A stretch of DNA of 64,000 nt, from positions 868,001-932,000 of the forward strand of contig OX637801.1 of assembly GCA_951802425.1 (NCBI GenBank), written 5' to 3'. The stretch is from Clavaria fumosa. Lineage: Eukaryota > Basidiomycota > Agaricomycetes > Agaricales > Clavariaceae. The notes under the pieces were generated by a model that did no database searches, was not told the DNA's origin, and saw only the letters and a program-made list of their open reading frames with translations. Every line of letters starts with the position of its first letter. Within the stretch, counting starts at the first letter, position 1. Positions 20,459 through 31,262 of this stretch are shown piece by piece. Position numbers and translations under genes: made by a program.

Positions 20459-21866
20459 GTTAGGGCCTGTCCCATCTTGTAAATAGCACCGTAAGTCAAT
20501 TTGTTGGTGACTGATCCTGGGAACTTGCTAAGACCAATCAACTGTCAAGTACAATTGAGAATACTTGGTCCTGGAAAGTCGCAGAGATGTCTGACAAGTT
20601 GTAAGAAGGGGAAGAGACAAGTTGGGAGAGAGAAGACATCGCTAGGAAGGTTGTGAAGTCAGTAGACGAAGTGTAAAGAGGGAAAAGATGAGTTGAGAGA
20701 GAGGAGATGTCACTGAGAAGGTTGCAAGGTCAACCGACAAAGTGTAGAAAGAGAAATAGATGAGGTGGGAGAAAGAGATGTTGTTGAGAGAGTTGTGGGT
20801 AGTTGCGATGATGTCGAGAGATGTGTCAGTGAAGGTGATGACTTTGCCAACCAACGAGAGAACCTGTAGGGTTCGAAGAATCAGTACCAAGACAAATAGG
20901 AGAGAATACTTAAGCACACAAGCTTATACAAGTGCAGAGGTTGAGTTAGAATAGAGCAGAGCATGTCTTGGTGTTGTTGAGGTCACCAAGTGAGACAGGA
21001 CCTATCAATCATGGTGGTTCCAAGCTCAAAGGGCATACTAGCCTCAAGCTTAAACCAAAGTGTGTCAATATCAAGTCTAGAGTACTGTAAGTACATGTGA
21101 GACTTTATATATGTGTGTACAGAAAGTATAACAGAAAAGGAAAAGTACAGAGGTTGCCAAGCAATGAGACTATAGTAGTACAGGGTATGTTTAGTCATAA
21201 GGTGACTATGTGCATGTTCTACTAAGGTTGCGAGGGGTTAGGAATGCATAGGTAAGGTCGCAAGGATGACCTGTCACAGGTTGCAACCTAGTTAAATAAG
21301 TATATACATAACTATAACTACAGGAGGATTCTCAGATCATAAGCAATGTAGTTATAGTTTATTGGGGAGAAGAAGGGAAGCATAATTTGAAGTGTACATA
21401 CAGCTGACTGTTGGTGGCATGTTTGAGCATCAAGGTTGCGAGGTCATAAGAGTGGTCATGTGGGTGATGCAGGTGACTTTGGGCAGGAAGTCACATGGGT
21501 AGTGTCGGTAACATGGGTAACGGCCATAATGCTGGTAATGTATTAGCACTGGTAGTGGTAGCACCAGGGATGCCATGTGGCAAGTCATGTGTCAGATGAA
21601 GAGATTGTGTAACTGCGGGTCATGTGTCAATTTGGCGGGTTTGGGTGGTAGGTACACATAAGGTGTGATGGGGAAGGGTGTCGCAAGTGCAGTGTGGTGG
21701 TCACAAGTGTTGTGTAAGGGCGGGGAAGGTTGGAGAGGCTTCCAGAAGGGGACAGCAGGTTCCAGAAGTGTGTAAAGGGGCTCGCGAGGTTGTAGAGGGC
21801 TGTTGGGAGGTTCGTAGGTGTTGGTAGAGTTGGCTTGGGCAAGGGAAAAATGAATGGGTCCTGACA
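20459..21866 (-). repeat. LTR-B, full length, with adjoining purine tract
   Basis: Runs from TGTTAGGGCCTG to GGGTCCTGACA, 1408 bp, and is clearly homologous to 14721-16180. Next to its right end the minus strand reads GCTTGGAGGGGGGGTAA, a polypurine tract. So this is a 3' LTR of a minus-strand element and not a solo LTR. It is more TG/CA-rich than the copy at 14.7 kb. Confidence 0.85.
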
Positions 21867-22556
21867 TTACCCCCCCTCCAAGCCTCGAGCCCTGCAAGAG
21901 TGGAGGTCACATGACGATTAGTCAGCGCAATGTTTGTTGATCAGGTCACAACACCCGAAAGTTTTCTCTAAGTGGGACCTGGCAATTCCCACACCAAAGC
22001 TGTGCCACAAGTACAGCCACAAACTGTCAGTCCGAGTCCCTCACAGAAGCGAGAAGGGGAAAGAAGCTCGATTTCAACATAGGGAACTACACACATTACA
22101 GAGGCACTATATATACTGGGGAAAGGGGGCTGTGTAGGGGATGAGTCATAAAAGGGGAATGAGGCTATGCGCACTGAGTCGCACGGAATAGGGGAGGCAG
22201 TATAGGGAAAAGGGGATACCAAATACAGAAGGTAGCGGCAAGGTACGGATGTGGGGAGGACAACAAAAGGAATGCTTGGCGCGGTCTTGGCTGCCCAAGG
22301 GGAGACCTCAATTAGGCCCGTTTAGGTTAGATTGATTGATGGGGGATGTCAGAGGCATTTTTGCTGATCCGCCTCCATCACGAATTGCAAAGAGTGGGAA
22401 ATCGCAAGGAACGTGGGTGTGGACATGTGATGGGTGCTGGTCGCGGGCGGGCGCTTAAGGTCGCGGGTGGTCACGTGATCCCATACTCGGTCCTCGTAGC
22501 TAGTTCCTAGCGCGTTGTGGACTCAGTGACGGCAGCTTACATAATGGATCCTGACA
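21867..22556 (-). repeat. LTR-like or internal remnant with TATA box
   Basis: In minus sense it starts TGTCAGGATCCATTATG at 22556 and contains AGTATATATAGTGCC (about 22105). It ends before the polypurine tract of the LTR-B element. No reading frame with TE protein content is seen. The start resembles an LTR, but no matching partner or duplication was found, so the boundaries are tentative. Confidence 0.45.
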
Positions 22557-23103
22557 CAAACTTGCCAAATCAGTGACCCACAAATGTTTTTGCCCATTTC
22601 TCAGTCAATTCTCAAGCAATTCTTATGATTTTTTTTTTTGATAAGACACTATTTGATCTGTAGATTAATGTAGAAATGTCAAAAGAAAATATTTTCTGTA
22701 CTAATCCACCAAAATAAAATGGGTCACAATTTAAAAAGTGACATTTCATGTATCCCAATGATGGCTTGTGCAATCTTGATTTCCAAGGCGCTGGAAATAA
22801 TTCTGGAGTGCTTATGGGTCTATGTGACTCACATTTCATGCAAAATTTTAAATTCTGTGCTGTTCTGGATATGCTGAGTACTCTGCTCCTTCAGAACATT
22901 GCTAATGCAGTAGCATAGTTGGAACCATTATTAAAATAGTTCAGAATGATGCAGTTGAGCTAGTACAAATATTATACACATCAGGATTCAGGACAGGCAA
23001 TGGAAAAGCTGGCACAGTCATCAATTCTCCAAATCTATCTTGTGCCGGAGTGGGTGCACAGCCACAATTACCTAATTAGTCCACTCACATCCCATACTCC
23101 CCA
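22557..23103. other. Gene-free AT-rich stretch
   Basis: No coding content or recognisable repeat ends were found. It contains a T-run near 22629 and simple AT-rich DNA. Confidence 0.55.
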
Positions 23104-23112
23104 TACCCGGTG

Positions 23113-23310
23113 TTTTGGCTTCCACAGCATGATTCAAGCTTCGTTTTGGTGAGACAAAATGTTCCTATAACATATTTGAGACAATCCTTCAAGATAGAAT
23201 TTTTTAATTTGGCCTCATTGTTGAGATATGGCATGTACATGGGGCATATCTCAAGAATGAAGCAAAATTTAAAAATCCAGCTTGAAGGATTTGCTTAAAT
23301 AATTATTTGG
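23113..23310. repeat. Foldback repeat, copy 1
   Basis: The block GGCTTCCACAG...TTTTGGTGAGACAAAATGTT is shared with 43326-43495. The right part folds back on itself: CCTTCAAGATAGAATTTTTT pairs with the mirror segment ending ATCCAGCTTGAAGG, with a TGAGATATG/CATATCTCA core. Confidence 0.6.
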
Positions 23311-23839
23311 AACACTTTTTATACTCAAAGTTTTTTTGTATCTGGTCTGTAGAAGGCAGAACACTGGGTAGTGGAAAGTGGGTCAGTAATTTGGCATGTG
23401 TGCTGCTTTGCATGTGTCATGTGATTTTGGCTGACGCTGCTGGGTCCCACTCTAAGTTCAACCACTATGGTCGCTTCCAACATTCTTAAATGCCAAGAAA
23501 CCGAACTTGAGCATGAAACACGCATATACAATGAGACGGAGCCAATAATAAATCGGAACATCCTGGACAATGTGTTGGCTTGACAAGCTGTGGAACGGGT
23601 GCGATGCATGCGCATTTGGGAGGTTGCGGGCCGCAGCAAGACGCGAGGTAACGTTGCAGACTTGAGCGAGATGGCAGGCAACATTGCGGGTCCAAACCCG
23701 GCCGTGGAGGATCTCGCGAGGCCCAGTGAAGTCGCGGAGATAGCTGATCCATCATCTGTGGAATTCCTGAGGGCGTGGAAGAAAATAGGATCAGTGAGGG
23801 AGAAGGAGTGGAATGGGATGGAATGGGAGGTGAATCAAA
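23311..23839. other. Gene-free stretch before the Helitron
   Basis: An open frame at 23590-23892 (+) contains a Glu/Lys/Val-rich repetitive segment (repeated GGTCCAAACC- and GGCAGGCAAC-like phrases in the DNA). I recognise no family. It runs out of frame into the Helitron Rep and may be captured or junk DNA. Confidence 0.4.
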
Positions 23840-26571
23840 AAGATAATGAAGGGTTACTTTGGTGGACTGCTTGCCATTGTGTATGTAATTGAGTTCCAGA
23901 AGTGCAACCTTCCCCATACTCATGTCCTCATTTTCCTGGAGGAAGCTCACAAGATAAGAACTGTTCAGGATGTGGATTCCATCATCTCAGCTCAGCCACC
24001 TGATCCACTAAACCATCCTGAGCCCCATCAAATGGTAACCAGCCACATGCTTCATGGTCCCTGTGGTCCTGGCTATCCCAGAGCACCCTGCATGGTAGAT
24101 GGTAAATGCAGTAAGCATTATCCAAGAGCATTCTGTGAGGAGATGAGAATGGATATCCCCTCTATGCAAGGCCTAATAATGGTCATACATTTGAAAAAAA
24201 ATGGCTTTGTTTTTGACAATTGCTTGTGGTTCCTCACAACCCACAATTATTGGTTGAATGTGGGTGTCACATCAATGTTGAAGTCTGTGTCTCAATCAAA
24301 TCAATTGCCTATGTCCACAAGTATGTCTACAAGGGCAATGATAGGACTTCCTTGCACCTCCATGGAAATGATGAAGTCAGCCAATACTTGGAGTCTTGCT
24401 ATATAGGCCCAGTTGAAGCTTGCTGGCATCTGTTTGAATTTGGAATGCGTTTTGAGCAACCCACTGTCTATTGTTTGCCTGTCCATCTCCCTGATTAACA
24501 AATGGTATACTTCAATCCAGATGACAACTTGGATGATGTTATAGAAAGAGGTAGCTCAAAAAAGACTTCACTCACAGAGTTCTTTGTGGCCAATGAGCAG
24601 CATCCAATTGCAAGAGAGATAACTTACCAAGAGTTTCTTCAGAAGTTCACTTGGAACAAATCAACCAAGAAGTGGACTCCCAGGAAAAAGGATTTGCAAT
24701 TGGGAGAATGTACTTTGCCTCACCAGCTGCAGGAGAAAGATTCTACCTTCACACTCTCCTCACTATAGTCAAAGGTGCCAAGTCATTTGAGGAGCTGTGC
24801 ACTGTCAATGGTGAAGTCCATGGTACATTTAAAGCTGCATGCCTGGCAAGAGGTTTGCTTGAGGATGACAATGAGTGGATACAGTGCTTGCAGGAAGCTT
24901 CTGAGATGCAATTGGGTTCCCAACTTCAGTCCCTGTTTGCCACCATACTTCTTCATTGTCATCCCACACTTCCAGAGGCATTGTGGCAACAGTTTAGGGA
25001 AGGCATCTGTAGTGACTTAGCACACAGGATCCCTCAAATATATCCTGACATTCCTCAACCATCACCTGCAGATGTCTTTGATTATGGACTTTATCTGCTG
25101 AACAGATTGTTGCTCAGATCTGGCAAGAGTCTTTCTGACTTCCCTTCAATGCCACAGATTGTAAGAAAATGGGGTGCAATGGGTGGAAATGCTCTGCTTC
25201 AAGAGCACTTAGACTGAAATTATGACTACATGCCTGGCTGCATTTAATGATGAGCAAAGGACAGCATTCAATGCTGTAATGACCTCTGTTGATCAGAAAT
25301 TGGGCAAGTGTCTCTTCCTACACAGTGCAGGTGGTGGGGGTAAGACATATGTATGCAATGCTGTTGCTGCTGCCATTAGAGCCAGGAGTAAAGTTGCACT
25401 TTGTGTTGGCTCTTCAGGGATCTCCTCTCTTCTCTTCCCTGAAGGGCACACCTCACACTCATGCTTCCACATCCCAATCCCAGTTGATGATAAATCATTC
25501 TGCAAAATTAAGAAGGGGACCAACCTTCATGAGGTGCTCAAGGGCACTGACATCATCATCTGGGATGAGATGCCTATGCAGCACAAGCATTGTGTCAAGG
25601 CAGTTGATCATACACTCCAAGATGTTCTCAATAACAACAACATCTTTGGAGGCATAACTGTGCTTTTTGGTGGAGATTTTGGACAAACAATGCCTGTGGT
25701 CCCACATGGAACAAGGGGTCAGATCATAAGTGCATCACTGCACAGGTCATCTCTTTGGGATAAAATTGAGGTCCATCATCTTAGGCAAAGCATGAGGCCA
25801 GAGAGGGATCCTGGGAGTGAACAGTTTGCAAATTGGCTGCTTGAGGTTGGGTCAGGACAGGCAAACCATGCTAATGGGATGGTCACACTACCACAACATA
25901 TGCACTGTGGTCCAACAGTACATACTCTCATTGAAGCATTGTACCCAGGTATTCAGGCGGCAAACAAGCCTGACAATTACTATCTAGATAGAACCATTCT
26001 CTCCTGCAAAAATGATGATGTTGATGATCTCAACAAGGAGATACTGGCTAAATTTCCAGGGGAGGAGAAGGTCTACCACAGTGCTGACTCTGTCAACATG
26101 GAGAGAGGAGCAGATGCAAACTTTGATCCATACCCAGTTGAATTCTTGAACTCTATCAAATCCTCAGGATTGCCTTTGGCTCATCTAGCCTTGAAGAAGG
26201 GTTGCCCACTCATGCTCCTATGCAATCTGGACACTACAAATGGTCTTTGCAATGGCACCTGTTTGATTTTGGTAAGGATGAGTCAGTGTGTCCTGGAGTG
26301 TTGCATACTGGGAGGGGGCTATGCAGGTCAGACTACCTGGAACCCTCAAATGAGCAATTGCCCATCAAACTCAGGCATTTCCAATTCCCTGCTCACCTTG
26401 CATTTGCCATGACCATCAATAAGTCTCAGGGAGAGTCAGTTGAACATGTTGGGGCTTGACCTCAGGACTCCAGTCTTCTCCATGGACAGCTTTATGTTGG
26501 ACTATCCAGGTGCACCAATGGTGAAAGAATCAAAGTCATCTTTTCACCTGACCAAAGGAACTATCAGACTG
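23840..26571 (+). pseudogene. Helitron Rep/helicase, 5'-truncated and frameshifted
   Basis: Helitrons transpose by rolling circle using a protein with an HUH nuclease and a PIF1-type helicase. Here the Rep domain starts inside the protein with VYVIEFQKCNLPHTHVL; HTH is the HUH-type His pair (about 23915). It then reads SIAYVHKYVYKGN, with the tyrosine region. Frames shift at about 24490 and 24715. The helicase (from 25222) has Walker A SAGGGGKTY, Walker B IIIWDEM, GGITVLFGGDFGQTMPV and RTILSCKNDDVDDLN. After a frameshift near 26270 the last motif AFAMTINKSQGESVEHVG and QLYVGLSRCTNGERIKV appears. The Rep N-terminus is absent here but a matching piece lies at 30520-31262 (-). The 3' hairpin/CTRR end is not visible because a Gypsy-A LTR relic abuts at 26572. 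Confidence 0.9.
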
Positions 26572-26722
26572 GGTTTCACACAACTTAAATGTAAGGTCAT
26601 GATGACAATACTAACATAAGGGGAAAAGAGTACAAAATAGGACAAAGCAAAGTACTTATAGTGAATGCTTCAGCACTTGCTGGTGTTCCCACACTCAGAC
26701 CCTCAGATCACATGATGCAAGG
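26572..26722 (-). repeat. Gypsy-A LTR fragment
   Basis: Begins TATCAGACTGGG, the exact LTR 3' end in minus sense, and contains ACATAAGGGGAAAAGAGTAC. It is cut at 26723 by LTR-B. Confidence 0.85.
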
Positions 26723-27720
26723 TGTTAGGGCTTGTCCCATCTCATGAATAGTGCCAAAGGTCAATTTGTTGGTGACCAGTCTTGTAAACTTGCTAAGACC
26801 AATCAACTGTTGAGTATAACTGACAATACTCGGTCCCTGAAGGTTGTGAAGATGTTTGATGAAGGGTAGAAACAGGAAAGGACAAGTTGGAAAAGGGAAA
26901 ACATCACTGAGAAGGTCGTGAAGTCAACAGACAAAGTGTAGAAGGGGAGATAGACAAGTTAAAGGATGTTGCTGAGAAGGTTGTGAGTGGTTTCAACAGT
27001 GTCAAGAAGTAGGTTGGTGAAGGCAATGACTTTGGCAATGACTTTGCTGACTGACAGGAGAACCTGTGGGGTTCAAGGAATCAGTACCAAGATGAGTAAA
27101 GGAAAATACTTAAACACATGAGTTTATACAAGCATGGAGGATGAGTTAGAAGAAAGCAGAGTATGTCTTGGTGTTGAGGTCACCAAGTAAGATAAGACCT
27201 ATCAATCACAATGGTCCCAAGCTCAAAGGGCATAATAGCCTCAAGCTTAAACCAAAGTGTGTCAATATCAAGTCTACAGTACTGTAAGTACATGTGAGAC
27301 TTACATATATATGTGTGTGCTGAGGATGTAACTATTTAGGAAAAGTACAAAGGTCTCCAGGTGACAGAACTATAGTAGTACATGGTATGTTTAGTCATAT
27401 AGTAACTAGGTGCATGCTCTACTAAGGTTGCAAGGGGTTAGGGAATCATAGGTAAGGTTGCAAAGATGACCTGTCACAGGTTGCAACCTAGTTAAATAAT
27501 CATATACATAGCTATAACTACAGGGGGATCCTCAAATCATAGATAATGTAGTTATATACTACTGTAGGTGAAGAGGGGAACATATCTGAAAGGTATACAC
27601 AGCTGACCATTGGTGGTGCATTTGGGTGTTGAGGTTGCAGCATCATGAGGTGGGTCACATGGGTGACACTAGGGATGCAGGTGACCTTGGGCAGGGGGTC
27701 ACATGAGTAACGCTGGTAGC
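26723..27720 (-). repeat. LTR-B, truncated (3' part in sense)
   Basis: Starts TGTTAGGGCTTGTCCC on the plus strand and is homologous to 14721-16180 over about 1 kb. It ends at GTAACGCTGGTAGC, where an oppositely oriented LTR-B start follows. Confidence 0.82.
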
Positions 27721-27825
27721 TGTCAGGACCCATTCATTTTTCCCTTGCCCAAGCTGACTCTACTGACACCTACAAACCTCCCGACAGCCCTCTACAACCT
27801 CGTGAGCCCCTTTACACACTTCTTG
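27721..27825 (+). repeat. LTR-B start, forward sense
   Basis: Begins TGTCAGGACCCATTCATTT and follows the family B start for about 100 bp before similarity stops. Confidence 0.75.
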
Positions 27826-29312
27826 AATACACTGGTACATTGTACAGTAGAACACCTTGTACCCTATACCAAAATATTCATAACTTGCTCAATACTTACC
27901 ACGCCAAGGGGAGCCGGCACAGGGCGGCTCATCCGATGCCTGGGTACCTTTGGGTACCCAGATCAATTGACCAGACCAAGTCCTTAGTCAGCATTTAGTT
28001 CAACTAGACTTAGTCCTTAGTTTAACTAAATTCGTCCTTAGCTCCTTGCTGGGCTAGACTTAGGCTCAATCCTCTTAGGGGATGGTGCAATCGATAAGTG
28101 GGTAGGTAATGATGCCTGGAACGCGAGGTTCTGTCAGCTATTTATACTCACATTCGCATATCTACTACATTTGGAAAGATTCAACATAGCTCCTTAACTA
28201 GTAATCCTAACATACCATTTAAGGACTCGAAATTAAGGAGAATTCACTAGCTTTACATATCAGGCAAGATCATAATTATATCTTATGTCCTCATTGAGAT
28301 ATTCCTTCTCAAAAGTTCTACATATTCTAAAAATAATCAAAATGAGTCATGATGACTCATTTCTTGGGTCCCGGTCATCGGAGATTGTGGGGAAGGACCC
28401 CACGATTACCCCCAATCGCTTTTACGACGTTCCGCCACTTTCCGCGATTTTCTGTGACATTCCTGGCCTTGATTGCATCGTTATCTCATCTATACTTCCT
28501 CTGTCTCCACTTATCTCCCCCAGACTAGTCATAATTAAGCATACTAGCCCTATTTAGCATGTGTTTCAGCTGTATTCTATGCCAGATACATGCTAGTAAC
28601 ACCCTAGTACAAAGGGAGATGAGGGGAGGGCCGAGGGACTGTGCACAAAGGTCATGGGTGCACAGTCTGCTTACAGTCTGCTTGTGAGGATGACTAGTCC
28701 ATACCTGGAAGTGCGGCAGTGTCGGCCATCACTGCTGATCGCTGCCCTCACCACTGTAAGAACTGGGCCAAACTGTCAGTCCTTGATCGCTCGATCGAGG
28801 TCCAATCATGATCAGGACTGCCCCACAACGCCAGAGTGGTGCCAAACTCGAACCAGCGAGTTCGCAACCCTGTAGCTCAGCTGCAAGTGCTCCGTGTCTC
28901 TCGTAAACTCGCGGGTATGACCCTACAGACCTTCCCGACATTTCTGTCTGTTCAGACCTTTCGTTTAAACCCTCCCTTTAGCGCTATTTGAGTAATACTA
29001 GAGTATGGCCTAAACAGCAGTAGAACCAGCCTGAGCAAGTGAATAACAGTTACTTCCTTTTGCTTTTATGTATATAAGGGTAAAAGAGCAGTGGAAATTC
29101 AATGGTAAAAACCGTTTGTTTGTGCGATTCTTCGTTCCTGCTGTAGAGCCGTTTCTTTCTGTCCTAGTACCACTTTCCATAGCTTATGTCATATTGGGAG
29201 TAAGTTTACATGGGTAAGTAGTACAGAATGGGTAAAGGACCTAGAAAGAGCATAGGAATGTATTGAAGAGATGCATAACTGCCTGGATCATCTGTTCAAG
29301 GGGGGCTAAGTA
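27826..29312. other. Gene-free stretch with promoter-like elements
   Basis: No TE or host protein could be recognised in any frame. Noticeable features are a repeated CTTAGTCCTTAG/CTTAGTTTAACTA phrase near 27980-28040, AGTCATGATGACT (palindromic, about 28343), GATCGCTCGATCGAGGTC near 28784, and GTATATAAGGGTAAAAGAG near 29070, a TATA-like site. It may be one or more eroded LTRs. Confidence 0.45.
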
Positions 29313-30006
29313 CTATAGGTACTCAAGTACCCTAACAACCCCCCATAGCACTACTGGTGTCTCCCTGTTCTTCACGAACAAGGGATACCACCCAAGACTC
29401 ATGATTTCCCTTGAAGGGATACCCGCACACAAGGCCCACATGGTCATGACTGATCTCAAGATGCTTCATCAGCACCTACGAGATCAACTGAAGGTCGCGA
29501 ATGAGGCCTACTTGTGCTTCACTGATAGGAAAAGAGAAATTATGGCAGATTGGAAGGAAGGAACAAAGGTGTGGTTAGACCTGCGAAATGTGAAGACGAA
29601 GAGACCAATGATGAAACTGGATTCGAAACGAGCTGGACCTTTCCCTATACTCGTGAAAGTTTCAACTCATGCTTATCACCTCCAGTTACCAAAATCAATG
29701 CAAGGAATACACAATGTGTTCCACGTTTCATTACTCGAGAAGGTCTATGACAATGCCTTCCCCCAGCAACAACAGCAACCCCTGCTCCCTATCAAGATCA
29801 ACAGCGAAAAACACTATGAAGTCGCCAATATACTGGATTCTCGAAGGAGAGGTAGGAAAGTGCTTTACCTCATACATTGGGAAGGTTACGGACCCAAGGA
29901 TGACACCTGGGAGCCCATCGAATCACTTTCCAGATTGAAGGAACTCCTTGAGGACTTCCACACAGCATACCTGGATAAACCTCATGCAACCCGCGCAACC
30001 CAATGA
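29313..30006 (+). pseudogene. Gypsy integrase C-terminus with chromodomain, second family (E)
   Basis: The frame reads TTGVSLFFTNKGYHPRLMIS, then LHQHLRDQLKVANEAYLCF, DWKEGTKVWLDLRNVKTKRP and GIHNVFHVSLLEKVYDN. The chromodomain is YEVANILDSRRRGRKVLYLI followed by HWEGYGPKDDTWEPIESLS. This differs from family A (HWEGY versus KWLGY) and represents another Tf/MarY-like clade. Only the last ~230 residues remain; the catalytic core is absent. The upstream junction at about 29313 falls within the NxAxHSTTGVS motif. Confidence 0.85.
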
Positions 30007-30519
30007 ATTTTCTTCACTCCCCTCTTCTCTTCATTTTTTCTTCACTTTCTCATTTTGGAATTGGAATTCACAGCAATATATACACACAATAAAAATACAA
30101 CAAAGAAAATCCTATTTACTGGTCGTGAGCCTTCTCTTTCCCCTTTCGCAACCCCTCTGTACCCTCCACCACACTTGTGGTTCTTCCCTCCTCCTTTTCC
30201 TCCCAGACCCTTCAACTCCACACCCCATTGGTCCACCCTTGGGAGATCCAACAACTCCCTTCGCATGTGACACTGCTCCTGCTCCACCCATTTCCCCACC
30301 CATATTCATTTTTGACGTGCCATCAATAAAATTCCTGGACCCAGGAACACTTCCTGTGGTCCTCTGCGCACTGACAACACTTGCCAGCAGTGCTGCACTC
30401 ACACTGCCAGCTCTTTGCAATGCAGTTGTTGCAATCCTGAGACTTAGCAGTTAGAAGAAACGAATGGGAAGCAGAATTACTGCTATGACAATGCCTCTCT
30501 TCTACTCAAAGACACATGC
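30007..30519. other. Gene-free stretch
   Basis: Pyrimidine-rich DNA follows the Gypsy stop codon. The open frame ending at 30454 (+) has Pro/Ala/Thr-rich composition and no recognisable family. Confidence 0.5.
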
Positions 30520-31262
30520 AATTATATCAGGATGATCTGATGGACCTTGACAATGTGTCCTGCCCCTATCATCTGGTGCATCATCAGCCAAGAGATTTTC
30601 AGTGATCTCTGGCCAGTTTGGGTTTGCTGTCATAAATCTGATTTCTTTGCATAACAACAGATTGCCATTGAGTCCTGGAAGAGCTGATACATATGTCTTG
30701 GGCTCCCTAAGTGTGAGGAGGGCAGTATGACATGCTGCCCTTGCTCAGCCATGTCAGCCTGATGATCCTCATTTGCTGCAGCATCACACAATCCTGAGTA
30801 CAAATCAGCTCTGAGCTCCTTCTGATTCAATCTGATCCAAGTGAGGGCACTTCCATTCTGTTGAGGCCCAAGCATCCACCACATATTGTTGGAGAAGCTT
30901 TCCACCTCTAAGAATTGTAGCTGCCTCTGTTGTCCTGTAGTGCAGCTGATATGCATAATAGCACCTCTGACTGACTTTATTGCTCCTGACAGCATTGTCA
31001 GGTCCTAAACCAATGGGGATATTAGGGTGCCAGCCCTCTTCACCTCTTGGAAAAAGTAAAACATAGTGAAGTGGAGCATAGCTTGGATGAAGGTGACTAA
31101 TTCTTCTCAGGCTCCCTCCTTGGAGGCACAGCACAATATCCCTATGTTCACTTCAATCCTCTGTGGCATGCCCAGGAATCACAGCTGCAACCTCCTCAAC
31201 AGTGGGGAGATTGTACCTTCTTCTGTCTGCATCCCTATCCATGTGAAGCCTTACAGAAATCC
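30520..31262 (-). pseudogene. Helitron Rep N-terminal fragment
   Basis: Minus-strand frames read RISVRLHMDRDADRRRYNLP, HPSYAPLHYVLLFPRGEEGW, CYYAYQLHYRTTEAATILRG and VILPSSHLGSPRHMYQLFQD, then MAICCYAKKSDLFMTANPNW. These are the standard N-terminal signatures of Helitron Rep proteins. The piece ends near the point where the other Helitron fragment (23840-26571, +) begins, so the two could be parts of one element separated by rearrangement, or two copies. It is joined in frame to Gypsy-A integrase at about 31262. Confidence 0.87.

Noticed and set aside
22557..23839. Hidden gene in the AT-rich stretch
   Set aside because: No frame of meaningful length or motif; the 23590-23892 frame is repetitive.
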